Counted from the first letter of the stretch, positions 52,972-61,702 are shown. The stretch is DNA of 64,000 bases from Sphingomonas sp. (GCF_017745215.1 NZ_JAGHZV010000020.1:1-64000); one strand, 5' to 3'. Numbers and translations are program-made. The notes: generated by a model not told the origin, from the letters alone.

Positions 52972-53445
52972 ATGCTGAACCCGACGATCCCCGCAGCCGC
53001 GATGCTGATGCTCCTCGCCGCCCCCGGTGCGGCGACGGCGCCCGCGCTGCCGGCGGCGACGGCGGTCTCGCCCGACCTCGGCCAGCACATCACCATCCAT
53101 GTGCCGCGGATGACGGTGACCACCACCACGATCATCGCGACCACGACGACGACGGCGCGCAGCACCCCCGCCTTCCGCGAGAAGAAGGCGGACAATTGCC
53201 TCAAGATGAAGAAGATCATCGGCTTCTGGGTGATGACCAACGACAGCATCGACTTGCTGCTCGACGACGGCACGCGGCTGCGCGCGCAGCTGGGCTCGGA
53301 CTGCCCGTCGCTCGGCTTCTACGCGGGCTTCTACGTGAAGCCGACGCAGGACGGGAAGATCTGCGCCAAGCGCGACGTGCTGCGCTCGCGCTCGGGCAAG
53401 GCCTGTGCGGTCGGCGGATTTTCGAAGCTGGTGCCGGTGAAGTAG
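52972..53445 (+). CDS. Hypothetical exported protein, 157 aa
   Basis: Not recognised. The signal-like N-terminus is MLNPTIPAAAMLMLLAAPGA. A Thr-rich linker (RMTVTTTTIIATTTTTARST) leads to a conserved-looking C-half: KADNCLKMKKIIGFWVMTND, SIDLLLDDGTRLRAQLGSDC, FYAGFYVKPTQDGKICAKRD and LRSRSGKACAVGGFSKLVPV. Four cysteines suggest two disulfides. Probably periplasmic. It lies upstream of a palindromic repeat and the helicase gene. Confidence 0.78.
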   Translation: MLNPTIPAAAMLMLLAAPGAATAPALPAATAVSPDLGQHITIHVPRMTVTTTTIIATTTTTARSTPAFREKKADNCLKMKKIIGFWVMTNDSIDLLLDDGTRLRAQLGSDCPSLGFYAGFYVKPTQDGKICAKRDVLRSRSGKACAVGGFSKLVPVK

Positions 53446-53493
53446 CGCCAGAGTTCGAATGGCGTGCGCTTCCCGAACCCCGCGATCTTGAAT

Positions 53494-53575
53494 CGTCATC
53501 CCGGCGAAAGCCGGGACCCGGGGCCACGGGCGATGCGGCTTGCTGCCCTGGGTCCCGGCTTCCGCCGGGATGACG
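53494..53575. repeat. 82-bp palindromic repeat, copy M
   Basis: Full-length copy in the 308-bp gap upstream of the helicase gene. One arm reads CTTCCGCCGGG, a compensable change. The remaining gap shows no gene. Confidence 0.92.
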
Positions 53576-53753
53576 GCTGGTTAGACCCGATCGGGTTCAC
53601 TTCCAGTCAGTGAGGGAAATAGGCGCGCTTCGAGCTCCGAAGCCCCCTCAACCGGAAACACATGGCACCCGAGAGCGTTCATTCGCTTGACATGGGCAGG
53701 CAAATCCGCAAGCGCGAACGCGAATCCCGGCGCGTCCTGCGCCGTTTCCGGAC

Positions 53754-55319
53754 ATGCGCATGAGCTTTGCCGATCTCGGCCTTTCTGACGAACTTCTGCG
53801 GTCGGTAACCGATGCCGGTTACAGCGACCCTACGCCGATTCAGCGCCAGGCGATCCCCAGCGTCCTGATGGGCAAGGACCTGATCGGCATCGCGCAGACG
53901 GGCACGGGCAAGACCGCCGCCTTCGTGCTGCCGATGATCGACATCCTCGGCGAGGGCCGCACCCGCGCGATGATGCCGCGCAGCCTGATCCTCGAGCCCA
54001 CGCGCGAGCTGGCCGCGCAGGTTGCCGAGAATTTCGAGAAATACGGGCAGAACCACAAGCTCTCGATGGCGCTGCTGATCGGCGGCGTCTCGATGGGCGA
54101 CCAGACCAAGGCGCTCGAAAAGGGCGTCGACGTGCTGATCGCCACGCCGGGCCGGCTGATGGACCTGTTCGGCCGGGGCAAGATCCTGCTCACCGGCTGC
54201 AACCTGCTCGTGATCGACGAGGCGGACCGGATGCTCGACATGGGGTTCATCCCCGACATCGAGGAAATCTGCACCAAGCTGCCCAAGCAGCGCCAGACCC
54301 TCCTCTTCTCGGCGACGATGCCGCCGCCGATCAAGAAGCTCGCCGACAAGTTCCTCACCGATCCCAAGCGGATCGAAGTCGCGCGGCCGGCGACGACCAA
54401 CACCAACATCACCCAGCGAATCGTCGAGACGCGCGCCGACAAGAAGCGCGACGTGCTGCGCGAGCTGCTGCAGCAGGAGGACGTGCGCACCGCGATCATC
54501 TTCTGCAACCGCAAGACGATGGTTCGCGAGCTCAACAAGAGCCTGAAGCGCCACGGCTTCCGCTCGGCCGAGATCCATGGCGACATGGACCAGCCCGCGC
54601 GGCTCGCGGAGCTCGACCGGTTCAAGAAGGGCGACGTCAACATCCTCGTCGCCTCCGACGTCGCGGCCCGCGGGCTCGACATCAAGGGCGTGAGCCATGT
54701 CTTCAACTTCGACGCGCCCTGGCATCCCGACGATTACGTCCACCGCATCGGCCGCACCGGCCGTGCGGGCGCGACGGGCACCGCCTACACGCTGGTGACC
54801 CCCGACGACGCCGAGCATATCGCCGAGATCGAGAAGCTCACCGGGCAGAAGATCGAGCGGATCAAGGGGAGTTCGCTGGGCGGCGGCAGCGGTGGCGCGG
54901 AAACCGAGGCGGACGAGGCCGAGGCGCCGCGCCGCGAGGCGCGCGGACGCCGCGGCGGCCAGGGCCGCAAGGACGGCAAGGCCAAGGACCAGCCCCGTGA
55001 GGACCTTCCGCGTGAGGACCGGCCGCGTGAGGACCGGCCGCGTGAGGACCGGCCGCGCGAGGACCGGCCGCGCGAGGATCGGCCGCGCGAGGAGAAGCCG
55101 AAGCAGGCGCGCGAGGATCGTCCCGGTGGGGACCGTCCGCGTGAGGATCGGCCCCGCGACGAGCGTCCGCGCCAGGACGCGCCGCGCGCCGAGAAGCCGC
55201 GCCGCGACGACCGCTCGCGCAGCGGCAACCGTCGCCGCGATCGCCACGAGGACGATGGCCCGGACGATGGCTGGAACGGACCGATGCCCGACTTCCTGCG
55301 CTTCACGCTGACGGAATAG
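53754..55319 (+). CDS. rhlE: DEAD-box RNA helicase, RhlE type
   Basis: ATP-dependent RNA helicase of 521 residues. Motifs in order: Q motif PTPIQRQAIPSVL, I AQTGTGKTAAF, Ia PTRELAAQV, II VIDEADRMLDMGF, III SATMP, IV IIFCNRKTMV, V ASDVAARGLDI, VI HRIGRTGRAGATG. The core ends near residue 375. The remaining 145 residues are an Arg/Glu/Asp/Pro-rich tail built partly of REDRP repeats. ATG 53760 is an equally good start. It probably acts in ribosome assembly or RNA decay. Confidence 0.94.
   Translation: MRMSFADLGLSDELLRSVTDAGYSDPTPIQRQAIPSVLMGKDLIGIAQTGTGKTAAFVLPMIDILGEGRTRAMMPRSLILEPTRELAAQVAENFEKYGQNHKLSMALLIGGVSMGDQTKALEKGVDVLIATPGRLMDLFGRGKILLTGCNLLVIDEADRMLDMGFIPDIEEICTKLPKQRQTLLFSATMPPPIKKLADKFLTDPKRIEVARPATTNTNITQRIVETRADKKRDVLRELLQQEDVRTAIIFCNRKTMVRELNKSLKRHGFRSAEIHGDMDQPARLAELDRFKKGDVNILVASDVAARGLDIKGVSHVFNFDAPWHPDDYVHRIGRTGRAGATGTAYTLVTPDDAEHIAEIEKLTGQKIERIKGSSLGGGSGGAETEADEAEAPRREARGRRGGQGRKDGKAKDQPREDLPREDRPREDRPREDRPREDRPREDRPREEKPKQAREDRPGGDRPREDRPRDERPRQDAPRAEKPRRDDRSRSGNRRRDRHEDDGPDDGWNGPMPDFLRFTLTE
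54997..55094 (+). repeat. 15-bp tandem repeats in the helicase tail
   Basis: About six copies of GAGGACCGGCCGCGT encode consecutive PREDR units; later REDRP-like units are degenerate. The near-identity of the DNA units suggests recent slippage expansion. Confidence 0.88.
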
Positions 55320-55378
55320 CCGGGCGCCGGTTCGGGCGCTTCGGCAACTCCCCACAACCGTCTCCCAGCTTCCACAGC

Positions 55379-55461
55379 CGTCATCCCGGCGAAAGCCGGG
55401 ATCCAGGGGCCACGAGCCGTGACCCTTGGGATCCTGGGTCCCGGCTTTCGCCGGGATGACG
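55379..55461. repeat. 82-bp palindromic repeat, copy N
   Basis: Full-length copy between the helicase and the thioredoxin-like gene, same orientation on both sides. Confidence 0.92.
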
Positions 55462-55501
55462 GCTTCGCTTTAGTTTCACGCGAGCCGCCGCTAGGATCGC
55501 C

Positions 55502-56038
55502 ATGAACTCAGGGGTTTGGGCTGACATGCGACTGAAGCTGTTCCTCGCGCTGCCCTCAGCGCTGCTGCTGACCGCCGCGCTCGCGCCGGGCGAGCCGGCG
55601 CCGAAGATGAGCATCGGCGACATCCAGCAACTCCACACGCCGCTGCCCGCGCCTTATCGCCCCGGGGCCGACGCCACGACGGAAGTGAAGGCGGCGCTCG
55701 AACGGGCCAAGGCGCGGGGCAAGCCGCTGCTGATCGATTTCGGCGCGAACTGGTGCCTTGACTGCCGCGTGCTCGCGGGGGTGCTCGAGGTCCCCGAACT
55801 CAAGGCCTATGTCGCGCGCAACTTCGAGCTGGTGCAGGTCGACGTCGGCCGCTTCGACCACAACATCCAGATCGCGCAGGGCTATACCGGCGAGCCGCTC
55901 GGCGCGATTCCGGCGGTGTTCGTGGTCGATCCGGCGACCGGCAAGCTGCGCAACCGGCGCGACACGCTGGGGCTCGGCGATGCGCGCGTGATGAAACCAC
56001 AGGCGATCGCCAACTGGCTGGCGAAGTGGGGCCAATGA
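55502..56038 (+). CDS. Exported thioredoxin-fold protein
   Basis: Thioredoxin-like protein of 178 residues with an N-terminal signal (MRLKLFLALPSALLLTAALA). The active site is GANWCLDCRVLAGVLEVPE, a CxxC motif as in the C-terminal domain of DsbD-like proteins, followed by FELVQVDVGRFDHN and the cis-Pro region GAIPAVFVVDPATG. It probably acts in periplasmic disulfide exchange. The start is either 55502 (AGGA site) or 55526. The stop overlaps the DUF1289 start. Confidence 0.88.
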   Translation: MNSGVWADMRLKLFLALPSALLLTAALAPGEPAPKMSIGDIQQLHTPLPAPYRPGADATTEVKAALERAKARGKPLLIDFGANWCLDCRVLAGVLEVPELKAYVARNFELVQVDVGRFDHNIQIAQGYTGEPLGAIPAVFVVDPATGKLRNRRDTLGLGDARVMKPQAIANWLAKWGQ

Positions 56039-56223
56039 TCGAGCTGGTTCCCCCGATCGAGAGCCCGTGCGTCAACATCTGCCGGGTCGAGCGCGGCAGC
56101 TGCGTCGGCTGCGGGCGGACCGTCGCCGAGATCGCGCGCTGGGGCAGCACCACCGACGAGGACCGCAGCGCGGTGATGGCCGAACTGCCCGCGCGGATGG
56201 CGCGGCTGCGCAAGGCTGGGTGA
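56035..56223 (+). CDS. DUF1289 protein, 62 aa
   Basis: Small cysteine-containing protein of the DUF1289 family: ESPCVNICRVERGSCVGCGR with four cysteines, probably a metal site, then TVAEIARWGSTTDEDRSAVM. Function unknown. Its ATG overlaps the upstream stop (AATGA), so it is coupled to the thioredoxin-like gene. Confidence 0.88.
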   Translation: MIELVPPIESPCVNICRVERGSCVGCGRTVAEIARWGSTTDEDRSAVMAELPARMARLRKAG

Positions 56224-56244
56224 CGCGCGCGTCGCTGGCCGCGC

Positions 56245-56775
56245 TCAGGCCGGTGGCGACTTGGTCGCGCGCGACGAGAGCCAGTCGGTGAGGGCCGAGA
56301 GCACCGCAGTCACCACGAACGTGAAATGGATGATCGTCGCCCACATCAGCTCGGTCGGGCCGATCTCGGAGCCATGGCCGATGCCCATGAACAGCTTGAG
56401 CAGCTGGATGCCCGAAATCGCGACGATCGAGGCGTAGAGCTTGAGCTTCAGCCCGGCGAATGTGGTCGTGCCCATCCAGGCGGGGCGATCCTCATGGCCC
56501 TCGGTGTCGATCTTCGAGACGAAGCTCTCATAGCCCGCGAGGATCACCACCAGCACCAAGTTCGCCGCGAGCGCGAGGTCGAGCAACGTCAACACCATCA
56601 GGATCGCATCCTCGACCGACAGCGTCGCGATCTCGACGATCGAGCCGAGGAAGGTGCGGATGAACACCGCCGCCAGTACGAGGATCGCAGCGATCAGCCC
56701 GACATAGAAGGGCACGAGCAGCCAGCGCGAAGCGAACAGCCCGTTCTCGAATCCGCGTTCCAGCTTCTTGAGCAT
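56245..56775 (-). CDS. UPF0114 (YqhA-like) membrane protein
   Basis: Inner-membrane protein of 176 residues with four helices (SRWLLVPFYVGLIAAILVLA, VLTLLDLALAANLVLVVILA, LKLKLYASIVAISGIQLLKL and a C-terminal ATIIHFTFVVTAVLSALTDW). ILAGYESFVSKID in the loop is typical of the UPF0114/TIGR00645 family. Its function is unknown. A 339-bp gap upstream contains a dispersed element. Confidence 0.92.
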   Translation of the reverse strand: MLKKLERGFENGLFASRWLLVPFYVGLIAAILVLAAVFIRTFLGSIVEIATLSVEDAILMVLTLLDLALAANLVLVVILAGYESFVSKIDTEGHEDRPAWMGTTTFAGLKLKLYASIVAISGIQLLKLFMGIGHGSEIGPTELMWATIIHFTFVVTAVLSALTDWLSSRATKSPPA

Positions 56776-56931
56776 CTTTCCCCCTGTCGCCCGTGGCTTA
56801 GCGCCCCAGGCTAGGCAGGGATATGCTGCGGTGCAACCTATTCGGCGTCCTCCTCGGCATCCCGTCCCAGAACATATCTACATCCAGCCTCCGGCTCCGA
56901 GTCGCTGCCGCATCGAGGGATGAAAAGTCAC

Positions 56932-57052
56932 AAAAGTCACAACCCGTCGCGGCGATTCCGATGCCTGATCCCTGCCAGGTTCAAAGACCTACTGAATTGC
57001 TCCAGCGCTCCAGCCAAGCAGGTGAAATCCTACATTACAAGCCACGCCGCCC
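56932..57052 (+). repeat. Dispersed ~125-bp element, copy 2
   Basis: It starts AAGTCACAAAAGTCACAACC and ends AGCAGGTGAAATCCTACATT plus ACAAGCCA. The partner is 8245-8367 on the opposite strand. It occupies the downstream side of the second GST gene; the remainder of the 339-bp gap (56776-56931) shows nothing recognisable. Confidence 0.85.
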
Positions 57053-57114
57053 CGAGGCCGCGCGGGCGACGCGGACTTCCACCGTTCTCGCCGAACGTCG
57101 ATCCAGCCCGGCGC

Positions 57115-57738
57115 TCAGGCCGGCGCTTGCTCCGGCATCAGCGCGTCGTCCTGGGCATTCGCGCGCAGATAGGCGTCGCGGCCCGAGAGGCGTTCGAAAT
57201 AGGCGACGAAGGCGTCGCGCCGGGGCAAGGTGCCGAACTGCACGCCCCAGCCCACCGCCGAGCCGACATAGACGTCGGCCGCAGTGAAGCGATCGCCAGC
57301 GATATAGCGATGCGCCGACACCGCCTTCTCGAGCACGTCGACCGCGGCGGCATAGGTGCCGTAGCCGAACATCCGCGTCTGCTCGGGCGACGGCTCGAAC
57401 TTGGCGTGGTTGTTGGTCACCGCCTGCTCGATCGGGCCGGCAGCGAAGAACAGCCAGCGGTAATAGTCGGCGCGCTCGTCCTCGGTGGGGGCAAGGCGGG
57501 CTTCGGGAAAAGCCTCCGCCAGATAGGCGCAGATCGCCGCGCATTCGGTGACCACCTTGCCGCGATGGACGATCGCCGGCACCTTCCCCATCGGATTGAC
57601 CGCGAGATAGGCCTCGCTCTTCATGCTGTCGGCATAGCCGAGCACCACCGTGTCATAATCGGCACCGGTCTCTTCGAGCATCCAGCGCGCGATCCGCCCG
57701 CGAGACATCGGATTGGTGTAGAGGGTCAGTTCGCTCAT
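57115..57738 (-). CDS. Glutathione S-transferase family protein
   Basis: GST of 207 residues. N-domain: LTLYTNPMSRGRIARWMLEE (possible catalytic Ser), YLAVNPMGKVPAIVHRGKVV and TECAAICAYLAEAFPEA. The C-domain includes HRYIAGDRFTAADVYVGSAV with the N-cap motif. It fits the beta-proteobacterial-like or YfcG-like soluble GSTs; substrate unknown. One of three GST genes in the window. Confidence 0.9.
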   Translation of the reverse strand: MSELTLYTNPMSRGRIARWMLEETGADYDTVVLGYADSMKSEAYLAVNPMGKVPAIVHRGKVVTECAAICAYLAEAFPEARLAPTEDERADYYRWLFFAAGPIEQAVTNNHAKFEPSPEQTRMFGYGTYAAAVDVLEKAVSAHRYIAGDRFTAADVYVGSAVGWGVQFGTLPRRDAFVAYFERLSGRDAYLRANAQDDALMPEQAPA

Positions 57739-57877
57739 CTCGTCTCTCCCCGGGGGACGCGACTCGGGCGTCGCCAGAACAAAATAGGAACCAGAATCGC
57801 CGCGAGGTCAAGCCGCGAGGATCGGAACGGCGGCGTTCCGGCTGGCGCAAGCCGGCGATTCCAGCCTAGACGATGCC

Positions 57878-58696
57878 ATGGACCTCGGCGCCTATTTCGC
57901 ACGCATCGGCTATTCGGGCCCCCGCGCGCCCGACCTCGCCACGCTGACCGCGCTGACGACGCGCCATGTCGCGAGCGTGCCGTTCGACAATCTCGACGTG
58001 CAGCTCGGCCGGCCGGTGACGATCGGCCTCGACGCGGCGTTCGCCAAGCTGGTGGGCGCGCGGCGCGGCGGCTGGTGCTTCGAGCAGAACGGGCTGTTCG
58101 GCTGTGCGCTGGGCGAGCTGGGGTTCAGCGTTCGGCGGATCGCCGCGGGCGTGATGCGTGCCGAACGCGGCGACGCGGCGCTGGGCAATCATCTCGCGCT
58201 CATCGTCACGCTCGAGGGCGCCGACTGGCTGGTCGACGTGGGCTTCGGCGGGAGCCAGGCCCGGCCGATCCCGCTCGCCGAGGGCGAGCACCCCCACTCG
58301 CCCTATCGCATCCGGCTCGTGCGGCTCGGGAACGGCTATTGGCGATTGAGCGAATGGACCGATCCGGCAAAGCCGTTCAGCTTCGACTTCGCTGGGACGC
58401 CGGCGGACGAGGCGCTGCTCGCGGCGAAATGCGAGGCGCTGCAAGTGAGCGCCGAATCGCCTTTCGTGCAGAACCTCGTGGTGCAGCAGCGGCATGGCGA
58501 CACGCACCTCAGCCTGCGGGGGCGGGTGCTGGTGGAGAAATCCGCGGCGTACGAGACGCGGCGCCTGATCGAGAGCGCGGACGATCTGGTCGAGACGATC
58601 GCGACCCGGTTCGGGATGGACGTGCCCGAAGTCGCGGGGCTGTGGGAACGCGTGCGCGAGCGGCACGAGGCACTGTTCCCGTCGCAGGGAGCTTGA
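57878..58696 (+). CDS. Arylamine N-acetyltransferase
   Basis: Acetyl-CoA-dependent acetylation of arylamines or related amines, 272 residues, the usual NAT length. The catalytic triad is visible: Cys67 in RRGGWCFEQNGLF, His105 in ALGNHLALIV and Asp120 in WLVDVGFGGSQARP. The N-terminus YFARIGYSGPRAPDLATLTA is also typical. It is convergent with trcR, with a short palindromic repeat in between. Confidence 0.94.
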   Translation: MDLGAYFARIGYSGPRAPDLATLTALTTRHVASVPFDNLDVQLGRPVTIGLDAAFAKLVGARRGGWCFEQNGLFGCALGELGFSVRRIAAGVMRAERGDAALGNHLALIVTLEGADWLVDVGFGGSQARPIPLAEGEHPHSPYRIRLVRLGNGYWRLSEWTDPAKPFSFDFAGTPADEALLAAKCEALQVSAESPFVQNLVVQQRHGDTHLSLRGRVLVEKSAAYETRRLIESADDLVETIATRFGMDVPEVAGLWERVRERHEALFPSQGA

Positions 58697-58722
58697 GCAC
58701 GGCAAGGCTCCCAGACCAAAGC

Positions 58723-58751
58723 CGTCACCCCGGCCCCGTGCCGGGATGACG
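58723..58751. repeat. Palindromic repeat, short diverged copy O
   Basis: CGTCACCCCGGC-CCCGT-GCCGGGATGACG between convergent genes: same outer arms as copies F and G with a different loop. Confidence 0.8.
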
Positions 58752-58777
58752 GTGAGCGGCCGAGCGGAGGCCCCAGC

Positions 58778-59449
58778 TTACTTCTTGAACGGATCGATGA
58801 ACGCCGGCGTCTCGACCACGCCATGCTCGGCGAGCTCGGCTTCGCGCGCAGCGGCTTCGCGCTCGGCGCGGAGCTGCTCGATCAGCGCCTCGCGGTCGCC
58901 TTCCAGGCGCGTGTCGGTCGGCGCTTCGATGCCCGCAGCCTTCGCTGCCTTCGCCACCGCCGAATCGAGCTCGCGCTGCGTGGTGAGGCCCAGCGTCACC
59001 GGGTCCTTGGGAACGATGTTGGCGATGTTCCAATGGCTGCGGTCGCGGATCGCGGCGATGGTGGTGCGGGTGGTGCCGATCAGCTTGCCGATCGCGCCGT
59101 CCGAGATTTCCGGGTGGTGGCGCAGGATCCAGGCGATGCCGTCTGGCTTGTCCTGTCGCTTCGAGACCGGCGTGTAGCGCGGGCCCTTGGTGCGGCGGAC
59201 CTGGTCGGGGCCCTTCATCATCTTGAGGCGGTAATCGGGGTTGGCCTGGCCGCGATCGATCTCGTCCATCGTCAGTTCGTGCGCGCGGACGGGGTCGCGG
59301 CCGGTGAGCTTGGTCGCCGCGGTATCGTCGGCGATCGCCTGCACCTCCAGGATGTGGAGCCCGCAGAAATCGGCGATCTGCTCGAAGGTCAGCGAGGTAT
59401 TCTCGACCAGCCAGGAAGCGGTCGCATGCGGCATCAGCGGCTGGGCCAC
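58778..59449 (-). CDS. trcR: Cell-cycle transcriptional regulator TrcR (DUF1013)
   Basis: DUF1013 protein of 223 residues, conserved in alphaproteobacteria and named TrcR. N-terminal ATASWLVENTSLTFEQIADFCGLH is helix-turn-helix-like; a second such segment is ILRHHPEISDGAIGKLIGTT with TRTTIAAIRDRSHWN. The C-tail is a charged helix ending in TPAFIDPFKK. A GTG start at 59449 is chosen: GGAGAACCATA precedes it, and VAQPLMP is the conserved N-terminus of the family. Third cell-cycle-type regulator in the window. Confidence 0.92.
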   Translation of the reverse strand: MAQPLMPHATASWLVENTSLTFEQIADFCGLHILEVQAIADDTAATKLTGRDPVRAHELTMDEIDRGQANPDYRLKMMKGPDQVRRTKGPRYTPVSKRQDKPDGIAWILRHHPEISDGAIGKLIGTTRTTIAAIRDRSHWNIANIVPKDPVTLGLTTQRELDSAVAKAAKAAGIEAPTDTRLEGDREALIEQLRAEREAAAREAELAEHGVVETPAFIDPFKK

Positions 59450-59565
59450 TATGGTTCTCCGAACACTAGAAACAATAAGGGCCGCCCCTTGCCGGAGCGG
59501 CCGCGTCACGCGGGTGACTTAATCCGATCGGCCAGCAGGAGCAAGCGCGTTAAGGCTTTACTTGC

Positions 59566-60588
59566 TCAGGCCGCCTCGCGGACCGGGCGGATCTGGACCA
59601 GCGCGTGGAGGAACTGCGCCGCGCTCGCTTCCCAGGTGAAGCTGCGGCCATAGGCGGCGCAGGCGGCCCGGTCCTTGGTCAGCGCTTCGCCGATCGCCAC
59701 CGTCAGGTCCGCATCCATCGCGCCGGTCTCGGGCGTGAGCACGTCGATCGGGCCGGTAACCGGATAGGCGGCGACGGGGACGCCGCACGCCAGCGCCTCG
59801 ATCATCACCAGCCCGAAAGTGTCGGTCTTGCTCGGGAAGACGAACACGTCCGCCGCGGCATAGGCCTGCGCCAGCGCCTCGCCGAACATCGCGCCGAGGA
59901 ACCTGGCCTCGGGATAGCGCGCCGCGAGCGTCGCCCGCGCCGGGCCGTCGCCGACGACCACCTTGGTCCCGGGATGGCTCGACGCGAGGAACGCCTCGAG
60001 ATTCTTCTCGACCGCGACGCGGCCGACGTAGAGCTGCACCGGCCCCCGGAGGTCCCTCATCGCGGAAAGCGGCTCGGCGCCGGCGCGGAAGGTCGAGAGG
60101 TCGACCCCGCGGCCCCAGTGGCGAACCTGCTTCAGCCCATGGTCGACCAGCGACTGGCGGATCGATGGCGTCGAGGCGAGGATCGTCGAACTCGGCTCGT
60201 GGAACCAGCGGATGTAGCGCCAGATCCACTCCGCCGGCACCCCCGAGCGCGCCGAGACATAGTCGGGGAACTGGGTGTGATAGGCCGTGGTGAAGGGGAA
60301 GTCGTTCCTGAGGCACCAGCGCCGCGCCGCGACGCACAGCGGCCCCTCGGTCGCCAGGTGGATCGCGTCGGGGTCGAACTCCTCGAGCAGGCCGCCGACG
60401 CGCGAGACGCTGGCGATCGCCAGGCGAATCTCGGGATAGGTGGGGCACGGCAACGAGTGGAACAGGTCGGGCGAGATGACCATCACGCCATGGCCATGCG
60501 CTTCCAGCACGCGGCGCACCGACTGGAGCGTGCGCACGACGCCATTGACCTGCGGCTCCCATGCATCGGTTACGATCGCGATCCGCAT
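59566..60588 (-). CDS. Glycosyltransferase family 4 (Agt-like)
   Basis: GT-B glycosyltransferase of 340 residues. N-domain: MRIAIVTDAWEPQVNGVVRT; acceptor side FPFTTAYHTQFPDYVSARSG; donor-site motifs VQLYVGRVAVEKNLEAFL, VVVGDGPARATLAARYP and FVFPSKTDTFGLVMIEALAC. It lies 14 bp downstream of the PlcP-like phosphoesterase gene on the same strand. In phosphate-starved bacteria such a plcP-agt pair replaces phospholipid with glycolipid (diacylglycerol as acceptor). The assignment to Agt is by context and motif. Confidence 0.88.
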   Translation of the reverse strand: MRIAIVTDAWEPQVNGVVRTLQSVRRVLEAHGHGVMVISPDLFHSLPCPTYPEIRLAIASVSRVGGLLEEFDPDAIHLATEGPLCVAARRWCLRNDFPFTTAYHTQFPDYVSARSGVPAEWIWRYIRWFHEPSSTILASTPSIRQSLVDHGLKQVRHWGRGVDLSTFRAGAEPLSAMRDLRGPVQLYVGRVAVEKNLEAFLASSHPGTKVVVGDGPARATLAARYPEARFLGAMFGEALAQAYAAADVFVFPSKTDTFGLVMIEALACGVPVAAYPVTGPIDVLTPETGAMDADLTVAIGEALTKDRAACAAYGRSFTWEASAAQFLHALVQIRPVREAA

Positions 60589-60602
60589 CGGCTCGTAGTC
60601 CT

Positions 60603-61469
60603 CTACGCGGCCAGGGTCGTCACCCGTTCCCGGGGCTTCTCCCTTGCTGTGATTTCGTCCACCCAGTGAAGAATCTCCATGCGGCCATCGTGGTGCTCGA
60701 CCAATGCGGTACAGCCCTCGACCCAATCGCCGTCGTTATAATAGTCGACCCCGTGGATCCTGCGGATCTCGGCAGCATGGATATGCCCTGCCACGACTCC
60801 GTCAACTCCCTTGGCGCCGGCCTCGCGTGCGACGACCTCCTCGAAGCGCGAGATGAAGGAGACGGCGTTCTTGACGCGCGACTTGGCATATTTCGAAAGC
60901 GACCAATAAGGTAGCCCCATCAGGCCGCGCACCGCGTTCAGCCAGCGGTTGCAACCCATCAGCATCTCATAGGCCATGTCGCCGACATGCGCGAGCCAGC
61001 GGTGCGAGAGCATGATCGCGTCGAACTCGTCGCCGTGGAGGACCAGCAGCCGGCGGCCGTCGGCGGTCTCGTGGACCGCGGTGCGGCTGATCTCGACGCC
61101 GCCGAAGTTCAGCCCGGTGAACTGGCGGAAGAATTCGTCGTGGTTGCCGGGGACGTAGACGATCCGCGTGCCGCGGCGCGCGCGCTTGAGGATGCGCCAG
61201 ACGATGTCGTTGTGCGCCGACGGCCAGTAGAAGCGCTTGCGGAGCGCCCAGCCGTCGATGATGTCGCCGACGAGGTACATGATGTCGCTGTCGACATGGT
61301 CGAGGAAGTCGATCAGGGCCTCGGCGTTGCAGCCGCGCGTGCCGAGATGGACGTCCGAGATCCACACGGTGCGGTAGCGCCGCCGCTCGGTGACGGCACG
61401 CTCGGGAATCGAAGGCGTCGAAGCGGCGAAGTCGGAAACGTCGAACGGAAGCCTGGTAATCGTCGCCAT
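60603..61469 (-). CDS. plcP: Calcineurin-type phosphoesterase, PlcP-like
   Basis: Metallophosphoesterase of 288 residues, often annotated as a UDP-2,3-diacylglucosamine hydrolase. Motifs: WISDVHLGTRGCN, YLVGDIIDGW, YVPGNHDEFFRQF, LLVLHGDEFDAIM and VVAGHIHAAEIRR, a complete dimetal site. The RRYRTVWISDVHLG start and the FYWPSAHNDIVWRILKRARR segment match the PlcP group that cleaves phospholipids during phosphate limitation. The neighbouring GT4 gene supports this. A diverged Pho-box-like repeat lies about 80 bp upstream. Confidence 0.87.
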   Translation of the reverse strand: MATITRLPFDVSDFAASTPSIPERAVTERRRYRTVWISDVHLGTRGCNAEALIDFLDHVDSDIMYLVGDIIDGWALRKRFYWPSAHNDIVWRILKRARRGTRIVYVPGNHDEFFRQFTGLNFGGVEISRTAVHETADGRRLLVLHGDEFDAIMLSHRWLAHVGDMAYEMLMGCNRWLNAVRGLMGLPYWSLSKYAKSRVKNAVSFISRFEEVVAREAGAKGVDGVVAGHIHAAEIRRIHGVDYYNDGDWVEGCTALVEHHDGRMEILHWVDEITAREKPRERVTTLAA

Positions 61470-61545
61470 TGCGCGAAACCCCAGCAGTTTGCCCTTGCCT
61501 GTAGGCGGCCTTTGGCGGGGGAATGTTACAAATAGAATCGTTGGC

Positions 61546-61567
61546 GTTTCATGGACTTGTCATATTT
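61546..61567 (+). promoter_or_regulatory. Pho-box-like direct repeat upstream of plcP
   Basis: GTTTCAT-GGAC-TTGTCAT-ATTT has the 7+4+7+4 layout of a Pho box (CTGTCAT consensus; 5/7 and 6/7 matches). It lies 77-98 bp upstream of the plcP start but reads on the opposite strand to the gene. Confidence 0.35.
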
Positions 61568-61702
61568 CTTCGGGGAAAGTCCGGGTCCCGCCGGGTTGAG
61601 GCGAATCAACTGGTTGAGCCGACTCGGGTTTCGCTTGCGATCGCTGTCGCGCCGGCGCGATCCTTCATCGCTGCATTGACCCACGCATTCAAAAATAATT
61701 CC

